Source: Dehalococcoidales bacterium (GTDB taxonomy: Bacteria; Chloroflexota; Dehalococcoidia; Dehalococcoidales; Fen-1064). Taken from it: a stretch of 10,127 nt of DNA. Below are positions 1 to 6,440 of this stretch, piece after piece (within the stretch, counting starts at the first letter, position 1; each line of letters opens with the position of its first letter). The stretch lies in the NCBI GenBank assembly GCA_028712845.1, contig JAQTPO010000073.1, forward strand, positions 1 to 10,127. The letters run 5' to 3'. Below the pieces are notes generated by a model. The model did no database searches, was not told the DNA's origin, and saw only the letters and a list, made by a program, of their open reading frames with translations. Both the position numbers and the translations under genes were made by a program.

Positions 1-73
1 AGAATACTATTATGCTTACCAGCAACAAAGTTGGTATCAATACTAATATTCTTCGCAATAAGTAATTACGCAT
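1..73 (-). CDS. ABC transporter permease, Opp/Dpp (DppB) type, N-terminal fragment
   Basis: Only the first 24 codons lie in the window; the gene continues past position 1. The peptide starts MRNYLLRRILVLIP and runs into a hydrophobic stretch ending SIIVF. This is the typical beginning of DppB/OppB-type inner-membrane permeases (a short basic n-region with RR, then the first membrane segment with an LIPTLL core). The start is ATG at 73, preceded by GGATGGG as a modest ribosome binding site 4-6 bases away. It follows the solute-binding protein gene on the same strand with a 121-base gap containing two hairpins, the usual order for family 5 peptide/nickel importers. The assignment rests on the N-terminal pattern plus gene order. 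The substrate is unknown. Confidence 0.72.
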   Translation of the reverse strand, partial: MRNYLLRRILVLIPTLLLVSIIVF

Positions 74-87
74 CTTCCCATCCAACT

Positions 88-139
88 AAGCTAGCCCTGC
101 GGTGTCCGAATTAACCGGGCTTGACGACAGGGCTAGCTT
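88..139 (-). promoter_or_regulatory. intercistronic hairpin with perfect 12-bp stem
   Basis: AAGCTAGCCCTG at 88-99 is exactly complementary to CAGGGCTAGCTT at 128-139, leaving a 28-base loop. On the minus-strand transcript it lies between the solute-binding gene and the permease start. It is not followed by a U-run, so it is unlikely to be an intrinsic terminator in that direction. Such stems are known to protect upstream mRNA from 3' exonucleases, which would raise expression of the binding protein over the permeases; that role here is inference. The right arm ends 15 bases before the permease ATG, so the stem could also affect permease translation. Confidence 0.6.
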
Positions 140-171
140 CTCTTTCCTTGTTGTTTACGATCCTTATAAAA

Positions 172-194
172 TAACTGGTTTAGCGACCCAGTTA
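172..194 (-). terminator. short U-tailed hairpin at the end of the solute-binding gene (leaky terminator candidate)
   Basis: TAACTGG at 172-178 pairs with CCAGTTA at 188-194 around a 9-base loop. On the minus strand the stem starts directly after the TAG stop (195-197) and is followed by TTTTAT. This has intrinsic-terminator layout, but the 7-bp stem with only three G-C pairs is weak. Partial read-through to the permease is therefore expected rather than full termination. Confidence 0.5.
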
Positions 195-2003
195 CTACTT
201 CTTGGTCGGGTCAATCCAAACCCGGGCAATGATTGAACTCATATTGGTAGTGCTCGAAGAGATTTCACCGTAGTAGTTCTGTACCCATGGCCAGCTAATC
301 TGGTAGATATTTTCCACAGGCATGACGATGTCGGGACAAAGTTCGTACAATCTCAGGTTTGCCTTTTTTACCAGCGCCATTTGTTCATCCGGGTCACGTG
401 ACGCGGCGGCATCTGCCAGGTACTTGTCGAACTCTGCATCCTTCATCAAGGATATACCCGTTGAGTTTACTGCCGAGACGTATGAAGAGTAATACTTACT
501 CAGCAACATTGCAGGAGTGGCAGCACCCATTACGCCCACGAATATGGCGTCCCATGTTTTGGCATAGTAGATGGTCAACCGTGTAGCAGTATCTACCACC
601 TTCAGGTCAACCTTGACACCGATCTTACTTAAGAAATCGACTACCATTTCAGGCTGTCCGGTCGCTATATCAGTGGGAGAAACCAGGATATTTGTTGTAA
701 AGCCATCGGGATAACCGGCTTCCGTGAGAAGCGCTTTTGCCTTGTCCGGGTCATAAACGAATAGCTCCTGTACTTCCGCAGGCATCTGGTCAAGCGGGGT
801 GTAAGCCGCCGTCCATGCTTTGTAAACAGGCATATTGAGTACTTCACCATCACCACCGAATAGGGCTTGAAGCATCGCCTGCTTATCCACTGCCATATTC
901 ATTGCCCGGCGCACTCTGACATCATCGAAGGGTGGCTTGTCCATCCTCATCCCGAACTCATTCGCGCTCGTACTCAGACATTTAGTCACGAGCATGCCGG
1001 GGTTTGTCTTGGCAAGGCTATCCTTGTATTTCCAGGAAACTTCGGTGTTCAGGTCGACTTTACCGGTTCTCAATGCCGCAATTCTTGTTGACTCATCAGG
1101 CATTACTGGAACACGGAGTTCGTCGATGAAGGGCAGTTGATATGTCTTGCCATTTATGGTCGTAGTGTCCCAGTAATTGGGGTTCTTCTGATAAACACGC
1201 ATCGAACCGGGAATGTAGTCGGTCACGATAAATGGTCCGGTGCCGACCTGGGTGCGGAAATCGCTGGCATTTACTCCAGTCGCGGCTGATTCAGGCGCAT
1301 ATATCTGGGTCCAATGATAGAAACCTAATACACAGGGCCAATCGGCATAGTACTGTTTGAACTTCAAGATTACTGTGTCTTTTGCCGGGGCAGTTAAACT
1401 TTCTACCCAATAACTGAAGCGGGCTGAGATTTTAGCGCTGGTTACCAGACGGTTAAGGCTGAATACGATATCATCAGCGGTCAATGCTCTGGATTTAAAC
1501 CCAATATTCGGATTATCGTAGAAATAGACTCCCTGGCGTACATGGAATTTAAGGGTTAGCGGGTCGGTAAACTCCCAACTGTCAACCAGTTGACCCTTTA
1601 TCAGGTCATAAGTAGGTCCATCCCAGTTGGAGAAATCATATTGCTTCGTGCCTCTAAGCCCCTTGCCATCGATATCTCCCGAGATGATGCCTTCCTGGAT
1701 GAACCCTGAGGGCCAGGTCAGATACCAGTTGTAATCGGCTACATTCCAGGACGTGGGGTCGTAAGCGCGGGCGGTCCATCTATCGGTCAGGGTAAGGGTG
1801 CCGCCGTATTTTGGCTCTCCTGCTACTGTAGCCGGTGTAGTCGTCGGTGTAGTGGTAGGTGTAGTCGTCGGTGTAGTGGTAGGTGTTGTCGTCGGTGTAG
1901 TGGTAGGTGTAGTGGTAGGTTCGGCTTTTCCGCAGGATGCCAAAACAAGGGATAGCACTATCAAGCCACTTACCACCAACCAGAGAATTTTTCGTTTGGT
2001 CAT
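195..2003 (-). CDS. family 5 extracellular solute-binding lipoprotein of a peptide/nickel-type ABC importer
   Basis: The product is a 602-residue surface lipoprotein that would capture substrate for an Opp/Dpp-type importer. Residues 1-24 are a lipoprotein signal peptide (MTKRK n-region, hydrophobic core, lipobox LASC with Cys24). Next comes a Thr/Pro linker of seven TTTP units (about residues 29-56), then a full family 5 binding domain. That domain starts at PKYGGTLT and includes the PTFDL-like segment (TYDLIKGQLVDSWEF), ADDIVFSL and the VGTGPFIVTDYIPG region typical of OppA/DppA. ATG at 2003 is chosen because GGAGAG lies 6 bases upstream and it gives a normal signal peptide. An in-frame GTG at 2063 would add 20 residues. 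The permease gene follows. The gene has its own promoter at 2131-2159 with an overlapping inverted repeat. Peptides, sugars, nickel and organic acids are all possible ligands for this family, and the sequence does not decide between them. Confidence 0.93.
   Translation of the reverse strand: MTKRKILWLVVSGLIVLSLVLASCGKAEPTTTPTTTPTTTPTTTPTTTPTTTPTTTPATVAGEPKYGGTLTLTDRWTARAYDPTSWNVADYNWYLTWPSGFIQEGIISGDIDGKGLRGTKQYDFSNWDGPTYDLIKGQLVDSWEFTDPLTLKFHVRQGVYFYDNPNIGFKSRALTADDIVFSLNRLVTSAKISARFSYWVESLTAPAKDTVILKFKQYYADWPCVLGFYHWTQIYAPESAATGVNASDFRTQVGTGPFIVTDYIPGSMRVYQKNPNYWDTTTINGKTYQLPFIDELRVPVMPDESTRIAALRTGKVDLNTEVSWKYKDSLAKTNPGMLVTKCLSTSANEFGMRMDKPPFDDVRVRRAMNMAVDKQAMLQALFGGDGEVLNMPVYKAWTAAYTPLDQMPAEVQELFVYDPDKAKALLTEAGYPDGFTTNILVSPTDIATGQPEMVVDFLSKIGVKVDLKVVDTATRLTIYYAKTWDAIFVGVMGAATPAMLLSKYYSSYVSAVNSTGISLMKDAEFDKYLADAAASRDPDEQMALVKKANLRLYELCPDIVMPVENIYQISWPWVQNYYGEISSSTTNMSSIIARVWIDPTKK
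1833..1919 (-). repeat. 12-bp tandem repeat encoding (TTTP)7 linker
   Basis: Seven consecutive 12-base units plus a final Pro codon encode the Thr-Thr-Thr-Pro linker just after the lipidated Cys. The units differ only at synonymous positions and alternate (Thr codons ACG versus ACC in the third slot, Pro codons CCG versus CCT). This gives a higher-order 24-base period over most of the tract and suggests growth by duplication of 24-base blocks. The linker presumably spaces the binding domain from the membrane or cell wall. Confidence 0.9.
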
Positions 2004-2041
2004 TATCTCTCTCCTTTCATTTTTGTTTCGGATTTTTAACC

Positions 2042-2103
2042 ATTGTTGAACAATTTTCCACACTCGTCTCTTCCTCTCCTGTTCCCGCCTCTTCTACCTC
2101 CTT
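2042..2103 (-). promoter_or_regulatory. purine-rich leader of the solute-binding gene with several SD-like motifs and an upstream GTG
   Basis: Read on the minus strand, bases 2103 to 2064 are almost all purine. They contain AAGGAGGT (2096-2103), with no start codon at a usable distance, and then AGGAGAGGAAG before an in-frame GTG at 2063. That GTG opens a 20-residue extension (MWKIVQQWLKIRNKNERREI) into the lipoprotein frame. A 13-base palindrome, ATTGTT-G-AACAAT, lies at 2042-2054. Either this is simply an untranslated leader about 120 bases long, or initiation can occur at more than one site. Confidence 0.4.
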
Positions 2104-2130
2104 ATTGAATCAAGAAAACTGGTTAATGAA

Positions 2131-2159
2131 AGTATAGTATTCGGGAATGTATTTGTCAA
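2131..2159 (-). promoter_or_regulatory. sigma-70-type promoter for the solute-binding gene
   Basis: On the minus strand TTGACA (2154-2159) is a perfect -35 match. It is followed by exactly 17 bases and TATACT (2131-2136), a 5/6 match to the -10 box. Transcription would begin near 2124, giving a leader of about 120 bases before ATG 2003. The spacing and match make this one of the two best promoters in the window. Confidence 0.75.
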
Positions 2160-2165
2160 TACATT
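2146..2165. promoter_or_regulatory. putative operator: perfect 8-bp-arm inverted repeat over the -35 box
   Basis: AATGTATT (2146-2153) and AATACATT (2158-2165) are perfect inverted repeats separated by TGTC. They cover the whole -35 element and part of the spacer of the solute-binding promoter. A dimeric repressor bound here would exclude RNA polymerase. The 20-bp length with a 4-bp centre is compatible with TetR- or GntR-like sites, but the family cannot be told and no regulator gene lies in the window. Confidence 0.6.
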
Positions 2166-2169
2166 TATT

Positions 2170-2188
2170 GTGTTTTGTGTTAAAACAC
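2170..2188. promoter_or_regulatory. inverted repeat GTGTTTT-5-AAAACAC upstream of the -35 box
   Basis: Perfect 7-bp arms at 2170-2176 and 2182-2188 surround a 5-base spacer, between the CoA-transferase stop (2231) and the promoter of the solute-binding gene. It could be a second protein-binding site placed 5 bases upstream of the other inverted repeat. Alternatively it could be a weak transcription-ending hairpin for the CoA-transferase operon. No clear U-run follows it. Confidence 0.35.
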
Positions 2189-2230
2189 GGAACTTTATTC
2201 CAGCGCCACATTTGATATTATGTGTGAGTT

Positions 2231-3439
2231 CTACTCAAGAACCCCTTCTATTACCAACTCGGCAATTTCGTCATCAGACATACCGAGAATTTCCTTGCAG
2301 ATATATTCATTATTCTCACCAAGCAGAGGGGCAGTCCTCACTTCCAGCGAGGCTTTGGAAAACTGGAAAGGAGGTCTGGGAGACCGGTATTTGCCTATCT
2401 CCGCGTGTTCCAACTCCCGGAAAAAGTTGGAGTGCTTTAGTTGCGGGTCATTAATCGATTCTTCGACGGATTCCGCCACGCCGGCGTTAATTCCCGCCGC
2501 CTGCATCAGGTACATCACATCTTCCTGCGGATAGTTTACCGTCCAGGCTTCAACAAGTTTATCAAGCTCGTCTTCATTCTCTTTTCTGCGCAGGAGAGTA
2601 CTGAATTTGGCATCCTGTGTCCAATCAGGGTTGCCGATAACTTTACAGAAACTATGCCATTCTTTGTCGGTGAACACCGCAATCGTGCACCAGTGGTCAT
2701 CTCCCAGACAGCAATAATTACCATGCGGCGCCGCGAAATCACAACGGTTTCCGTCTCTTACCGCCACCTTTCCATTAACCTCGTAATCAAGGATGAGGTG
2801 TGACATAAACTGTACTCCCATCTCATACTGTGACATATCGAAGTACAGCCCTTTTCCGGTCCGATTGCGGTAATCAAGGGCGGACATAATGCACAAAATG
2901 GCAAAGTTTCCGGTAAGGAAATCTGTGTGTGCATCGTAGTGTTGTGGTTTCCTGTCAGGCCAACCGACAAGATGGTGAAAGCCGGATAGAGCAGTCAGAT
3001 GATGTCCGTAACCCGGGTGCAGGGCGTGGGGTCCCGTCTGTCCCTGCATACAGGCGCTAAGCATAATAATGTCAGGATTCACTTTTTTCAGTTCTTTATA
3101 ACCCAGCCCCATTTTGGCTATTACCCCGCCGGCGAAGTTTTCAGTTACAACATCCGCCCATGCCGCCAGCCTTTTAGCTACTTCTTTTCCCTTTGGGTGA
3201 GCAAGATTCAGAGCAAAGCTGAGTTTACTGGTATTGTTTTGATTAAAGTCCGTAGCGCGGTTAAGTCCGGGGATATGGTCTTTGTAGGCATGTCTTGACC
3301 TTTCACCGTCAGGACGGGTTTTGCCTTCTATTTTAATCACCTGCGCGCCGCAATCAGCCAGAGTCTTGGTCATCAGGGGCATGGCAAGAACCCAGCTGAA
3401 ATCAGCGACTTTTAATCCTTCGAGCGGTTTTCTCAACAT
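2231..3439 (-). CDS. family III (CaiB/BaiF) CoA-transferase, subunit with the catalytic Asp
   Basis: This 402-residue protein has the usual length of family III CoA-transferases, which move CoA between carboxylic acids through aspartyl-CoA mixed-anhydride chemistry. The N-terminal region has LEGLKVADFSWVLAMP and GAQVIKIE (the CoA-binding fold). NPDIIMLSAC, GQTGP and the region TGKGLYFDMSQYE are also family signatures. Asp173 in HTDFLTG matches the position of the catalytic Asp (Asp169 in formyl-CoA transferase). The start is ATG 3439 with an AAGG-type site upstream. It lies 23 bp after the stop of the second CoA-transferase, so the two form one operon. The substrates are not readable from sequence. 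Homologues act on carnitine, bile acids, benzylsuccinate, oxalate and dicarboxylates. Confidence 0.93.
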   Translation of the reverse strand: MLRKPLEGLKVADFSWVLAMPLMTKTLADCGAQVIKIEGKTRPDGERSRHAYKDHIPGLNRATDFNQNNTSKLSFALNLAHPKGKEVAKRLAAWADVVTENFAGGVIAKMGLGYKELKKVNPDIIMLSACMQGQTGPHALHPGYGHHLTALSGFHHLVGWPDRKPQHYDAHTDFLTGNFAILCIMSALDYRNRTGKGLYFDMSQYEMGVQFMSHLILDYEVNGKVAVRDGNRCDFAAPHGNYCCLGDDHWCTIAVFTDKEWHSFCKVIGNPDWTQDAKFSTLLRRKENEDELDKLVEAWTVNYPQEDVMYLMQAAGINAGVAESVEESINDPQLKHSNFFRELEHAEIGKYRSPRPPFQFSKASLEVRTAPLLGENNEYICKEILGMSDDEIAELVIEGVLE

Positions 3440-3462
3440 TTACCTTTTTCCTTCCCAGCAAT

Positions 3463-4716
3463 TTAGATTACTCCAGCTTGTCTCAGTGCAATCATTTCCT
3501 GGCTTGAAAGTCCGAGTTCTTTTTGATAGATTTCTGTATTGTGTTCGCCAATCAGCGGTGCACGGCACCAAATTTTTGGCGGAGCTTCAGTAGCAAGAGA
3601 AAATGCGCCTGGATAGGTGATGGTTGTCTGTAACTCAGGGTGTTCTACCTTAACCCAATAATTGCGGGCGGCTAACTGTTCGCTATTGAGAATATCCGCC
3701 ACGGTGGAGACCGGGTATAAAAAGATACGGCGCTTGATTGCCCCGGCGTATAATTCCATCTTGGTGTGTTTCATAAAAAACTTCACCGTTGGCGCCACAA
3801 TACAGTCCACAATTTCCTGGGTCGTTTCTTCGAAACTAAACGTCTCCCAATCCAGGTTCCGCAGAAAGTCATTAGCCATACCCTCCTCTTCCATCCAGGC
3901 AAGCAATCGCCTGTTCCGTTGCGCCTGCACCAATCCGCTTTCGTACATCCAGATGACATCCCCGTCTTTGCAGGGCCAAACGGTTACGTTCCTGATAATC
4001 TTACCCGAAGGGAGCATTTTCCTGCCACCACGCAGATACTTTTGCTTGTTCTGATCCCATTCCGCGGTCATGAAAAGGCGTGTCACAATCTCTTGAATAG
4101 AAATGTCCACATGTTGTCCTTCGCCCGTCATTGTACGCTGATAAAGGGCGATGGTTGCCGCTGCCGCCGCTCCTGAACCGGCGTTTAAGTATGCCTGAAA
4201 TTCATGGCTGACCCGCACCGGAGCACGGTCGGCATCACCGAAAGCATGCATCTTACTACCCAGTGCCCAGGTTGTAATTTCAGAACCCTTGAAATCTTTG
4301 TACGGACCCGACTGTCCGAATGGAGTGATGGAAACCATAATGAGACGGGGGTTCAGTTTCTCTAAATCCGCATATCCTAGACCAAGCCTCTCCATATATC
4401 CGGGTGCGAATGACTCTACCAGAAAGTCGGCAGTCTTGACAAGTTTCTTAAGCAGTTCCCTGCCATCTGCGGATTCGATGTTTAGCGTGATGCTTCTTTT
4501 GTTCAGATTAAAGGCAAACCATGAGAGGCTTTTCTCAGGATTTGGTTCGTTGTGGTAGAAAGGGCCAATATTTCGAGATGGGTCTCCTTGAGGCGGCTCA
4601 ATTTTGATGACGTCAGCCCCCATGTCTCCCATCAGTTTCCCGCATAAGGGCGCTTTTTCATCGGTCAAGTCCAGCACTCGATATGGACTTAATAACCCTT
4701 TTCTCTCTGTATTCAT
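3463..4716 (-). CDS. family III (CaiB/BaiF) CoA-transferase paralogue lacking the canonical Asp
   Basis: The product is 417 residues and is the first gene of the CoA-transferase operon. It shows family III features: LLSPYRVLDLTDE, MGADVIKIEPPQGDP, LNIESADGRELLKKLV, LGLGYADL, NPRLIMVSITPFGQSGPY, and TGEGQHVDISIQE. ATG 4716 is chosen over the in-frame TTG at 4731 because GGGGAG lies 7 bases upstream of the ATG. When the TDFLTG segment of the neighbour is aligned with AYLNAG here, the catalytic Asp position is Tyr176. The protein may be a non-catalytic partner in a heteromer, or may use another residue such as Glu172 nearby. A sigma-70-like promoter lies at 4760-4787. The family call is secure; activity is uncertain. 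Confidence 0.9.
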   Translation of the reverse strand: MNTERKGLLSPYRVLDLTDEKAPLCGKLMGDMGADVIKIEPPQGDPSRNIGPFYHNEPNPEKSLSWFAFNLNKRSITLNIESADGRELLKKLVKTADFLVESFAPGYMERLGLGYADLEKLNPRLIMVSITPFGQSGPYKDFKGSEITTWALGSKMHAFGDADRAPVRVSHEFQAYLNAGSGAAAAATIALYQRTMTGEGQHVDISIQEIVTRLFMTAEWDQNKQKYLRGGRKMLPSGKIIRNVTVWPCKDGDVIWMYESGLVQAQRNRRLLAWMEEEGMANDFLRNLDWETFSFEETTQEIVDCIVAPTVKFFMKHTKMELYAGAIKRRIFLYPVSTVADILNSEQLAARNYWVKVEHPELQTTITYPGAFSLATEAPPKIWCRAPLIGEHNTEIYQKELGLSSQEMIALRQAGVI

Positions 4717-4759
4717 CCGGTAACTCCCCAATTGATTAGCTCTGACAATTCAATAAATT

Positions 4760-4787
4760 ATTTTAGCATTTCCTGTGATAGAGTCAA
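4760..4787 (-). promoter_or_regulatory. sigma-70-type promoter for the CoA-transferase pair
   Basis: On the minus strand TTGACT (4782-4787, 5/6) is followed by 16 bases and TAAAAT (4760-4765, 5/6). Transcription would start near 4753, about 37 bases before ATG 4716. This leaves room for the GGGGAG ribosome binding site. It sits in the 195-bp gap after the synthetase gene, so the pair can be expressed independently. Confidence 0.6.
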
Positions 4788-4911
4788 TACGCTAATGATA
4801 TTGTCAAGGAGGTCGGTAAAGACAGATGGTGTAGTCACCAGCCTGCTTATCTTCTCACGAATTGCTTGTGGATTGCGGCTTAAGAGTTCACTTCAATCGA
4901 TACTGTGATAT

Positions 4912-6330
4912 CTATGCCCTCTTCTTTCGGCTCAAGCGCCTTTCGTAGTAATTCAGTACCAGATTGAGGGCATTAGCCGCGCTGGCAAAGGAAAAATACA
5001 AAGGGTAGCTGGCGGAAACATAGTGCTCGATGTGCTTAAATATTCTGCCTGCTTCTTCGGGAACGATGCTGGTTTGTATCACGATAGCCACCGGTTTGGA
5101 GGTATGGTCAAAATCGAAGGGGCGGCCAAGTAAATCCCCGCCTCTGGTGGATTGGCTGGGTACGACGAAATTGACAATAAAATCGAATTGTCCCCAGCGC
5201 ATGAGAATCTCTAAGGCGCGTTTTACATTTGCAGGCTCCATGCTCTGCGAGTAATCGATAGGATTGTTAAAGAAATTACCTGCCGCCTGGCTAAACTCGC
5301 GTAGTTCACCGATAAATGCCCTTGGCAACTGAGGCAATATCAGTCCCCGCTTCTCAAATTCATCGGCGATAATAACGCTTGAGCCGCCGCCGGCGCCAAT
5401 TAAGAGTGCCCGCCTGCCGTCTGGTACATTCAGGAAGGAGAGCGTGACCAGCACATCTGCCATTTCATCAAGGTTTTGAACCTGTATTACCCCTAACTGA
5501 TGACAGATAGATTCCCAGATGGAGTGGCTACCCGCAAGCGAAGCAGTATGTCCCATGACTGCACGCGTGCCAGCCGGGGTGACACCGCCTTTGAGCAGTA
5601 CCACTGCCTTTTTACCGGCGGCATATTTCAGCGCGCGATGGAATCGGGGACCATCTTTTATTCCCTCAAGGTACAGGGCGATAATTTTTGTTTTCGGGTC
5701 ATCAGCCAGATATTCCAGAAAATCGCTTTCGTTAAGGTCACAGGCGTTACCGATACTGATGACCTTGCTAAAACGGATACCGCGTAAGCCAGCCTGTCTG
5801 ACAAGGTAATTGGAATTGCCACCGCTTTGACTGATGAAAGCCAACGTGCCACTTTCGCGTGGAAAGAGGGCGCTAAATGACATATGCGCTTCAGGACAGT
5901 ATATCCCCAGACAATTCGGGCCAATAATCCTGATGTTATGCTTGCGGGCAACACGGAGTAATTCCGTTTCTAATTTCCTGCCTTCTTCCTCATCAATCTC
6001 ACTGAAACCGGCAGTGCAAAAATGAATTGCCTTAGTGCCTTTCGCCGCCGCTTCTTCAATAAGTTGAGGGGCAACACGGGCAGGTACCAGCCCCACAATA
6101 AAGTCTAACGTGTCCGGAATATCCCGAATATTCTGATATACCTTACAGCTTTCCACCGTGCCGCCCTTAGGGTTGACAAGGTAAAGCTTTCCTTGGGATG
6201 GAAAGTCCAACTTGAGGTAACCTTCGAGGAAACCGCGGGTCCAGTGTTGAGGGTTGGCAGTAGTTATCCCTACCAGGGCAACGGAACGGGGATGGAAAAT
6301 GGGGTCAAGACTCTTGTAGCTATAATTCAT
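4912..6330 (-). CDS. acyl-CoA synthetase (ADP/NDP-forming), alpha-type subunit without ATP-grasp domain
   Basis: The 472-residue product matches the alpha subunit of NDP-forming acyl-CoA synthetases, which interconvert acyl-CoA + ADP + Pi and acid + CoA + ATP through a phosphohistidine. It has an N-terminal Rossmann CoA-binding domain (FHPRSVALVG near 12-21, then LYLVNPKGG and IIGPNCLGIY near 135-144) and a succinyl-CoA-ligase-like domain (FISQSGGNSN, then SIGNACDLNESDFLEYL). The catalytic segment is GHTASLAGS with His261. LYLEGIKDG near 220-226 probably carries the Glu that orients the His. A third ligase-type domain runs to the end. There is no ATP-grasp (beta) region, and none of the genes in the window supplies one. 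The start is ATG 6330 with AAGG about 10 bases upstream. A promoter lies at 6361-6390. The two CoA-transferase genes follow on the same strand. Confidence 0.9.
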   Translation of the reverse strand: MNYSYKSLDPIFHPRSVALVGITTANPQHWTRGFLEGYLKLDFPSQGKLYLVNPKGGTVESCKVYQNIRDIPDTLDFIVGLVPARVAPQLIEEAAAKGTKAIHFCTAGFSEIDEEEGRKLETELLRVARKHNIRIIGPNCLGIYCPEAHMSFSALFPRESGTLAFISQSGGNSNYLVRQAGLRGIRFSKVISIGNACDLNESDFLEYLADDPKTKIIALYLEGIKDGPRFHRALKYAAGKKAVVLLKGGVTPAGTRAVMGHTASLAGSHSIWESICHQLGVIQVQNLDEMADVLVTLSFLNVPDGRRALLIGAGGGSSVIIADEFEKRGLILPQLPRAFIGELREFSQAAGNFFNNPIDYSQSMEPANVKRALEILMRWGQFDFIVNFVVPSQSTRGGDLLGRPFDFDHTSKPVAIVIQTSIVPEEAGRIFKHIEHYVSASYPLYFSFASAANALNLVLNYYERRLSRKKRA

Positions 6331-6360
6331 TGTTCATAAACCTTCTGCCTCTGATAACTT

Positions 6361-6390
6361 ATAATACAACGTAATTCTTCCGTATGTCTA
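6361..6390 (-). promoter_or_regulatory. promoter candidate for the acyl-CoA synthetase gene
   Basis: On the minus strand TAGACA (6385-6390, 5/6) is followed by an 18-base spacer and TATTAT (6361-6366, 5/6). Transcription would start near 6354, about 24 bases before ATG 6330. It overlaps the region just upstream of the divergent VOC-gene promoter. Confidence 0.5.
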
Positions 6391-6404
6391 AATGTGTGTG
6401 ACTC

Positions 6405-6413
6405 TGGTACAAT
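6405..6413 (+). promoter_or_regulatory. extended -10 promoter candidate for the VOC gene
   Basis: TGGTACAAT provides a TGn extension and a 5/6 -10 box (TACAAT at 6408-6413). It has no good -35 match 16-18 bases upstream. Transcription would begin near 6420, leaving a short leader that holds the very strong ribosome binding site GGAGGTGA at 6430-6437. Confidence 0.45.
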
Positions 6414-6440
6414 AATGTTCAAACTTATCGGAGGTGATTA

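Noticed and set aside
1..65. Possible plus-strand gene ends at 44-46 or 63-65
   Set aside because: The minus strand gives a much better explanation: the N-terminus of a DppB-type permease in the expected place after the binding-protein gene.
1798..2049. Plus-strand open frame of 83 codons with a VVVG repeat
   Set aside because: It is the antisense reading of the TTTP linker repeat and signal peptide of the solute-binding gene; the repeat keeps stops out of this frame.
3766..4176. Plus-strand open frame of 136 codons
   Set aside because: It is antisense to the second CoA-transferase, with a composition typical of shadow frames and no domain signature.
2152..4790. Shared GTATTGAC at the -35 boxes of the solute-binding and CoA-transferase promoters
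   Set aside because: Five of the eight bases are the -35 consensus itself, and the flanking palindrome of the first promoter is not found at the second, so a common operator is not supported.
4827..4840. TGGTG-TAGT-CACCA hairpin after the synthetase gene as terminator
   Set aside because: The 5-bp stem lacks a U-run and lies over 70 bases after the stop codon, too weak to call.
4880..4968. Alternative reading of the synthetase 3' end (ELLRKALEPKEEG... frame, minus strand)
   Set aside because: It looks protein-like but has an upstream stop, no start codon, and the annotated end (LNYYERRLSRKKRA) is typical for the family, so a frameshift is not needed.
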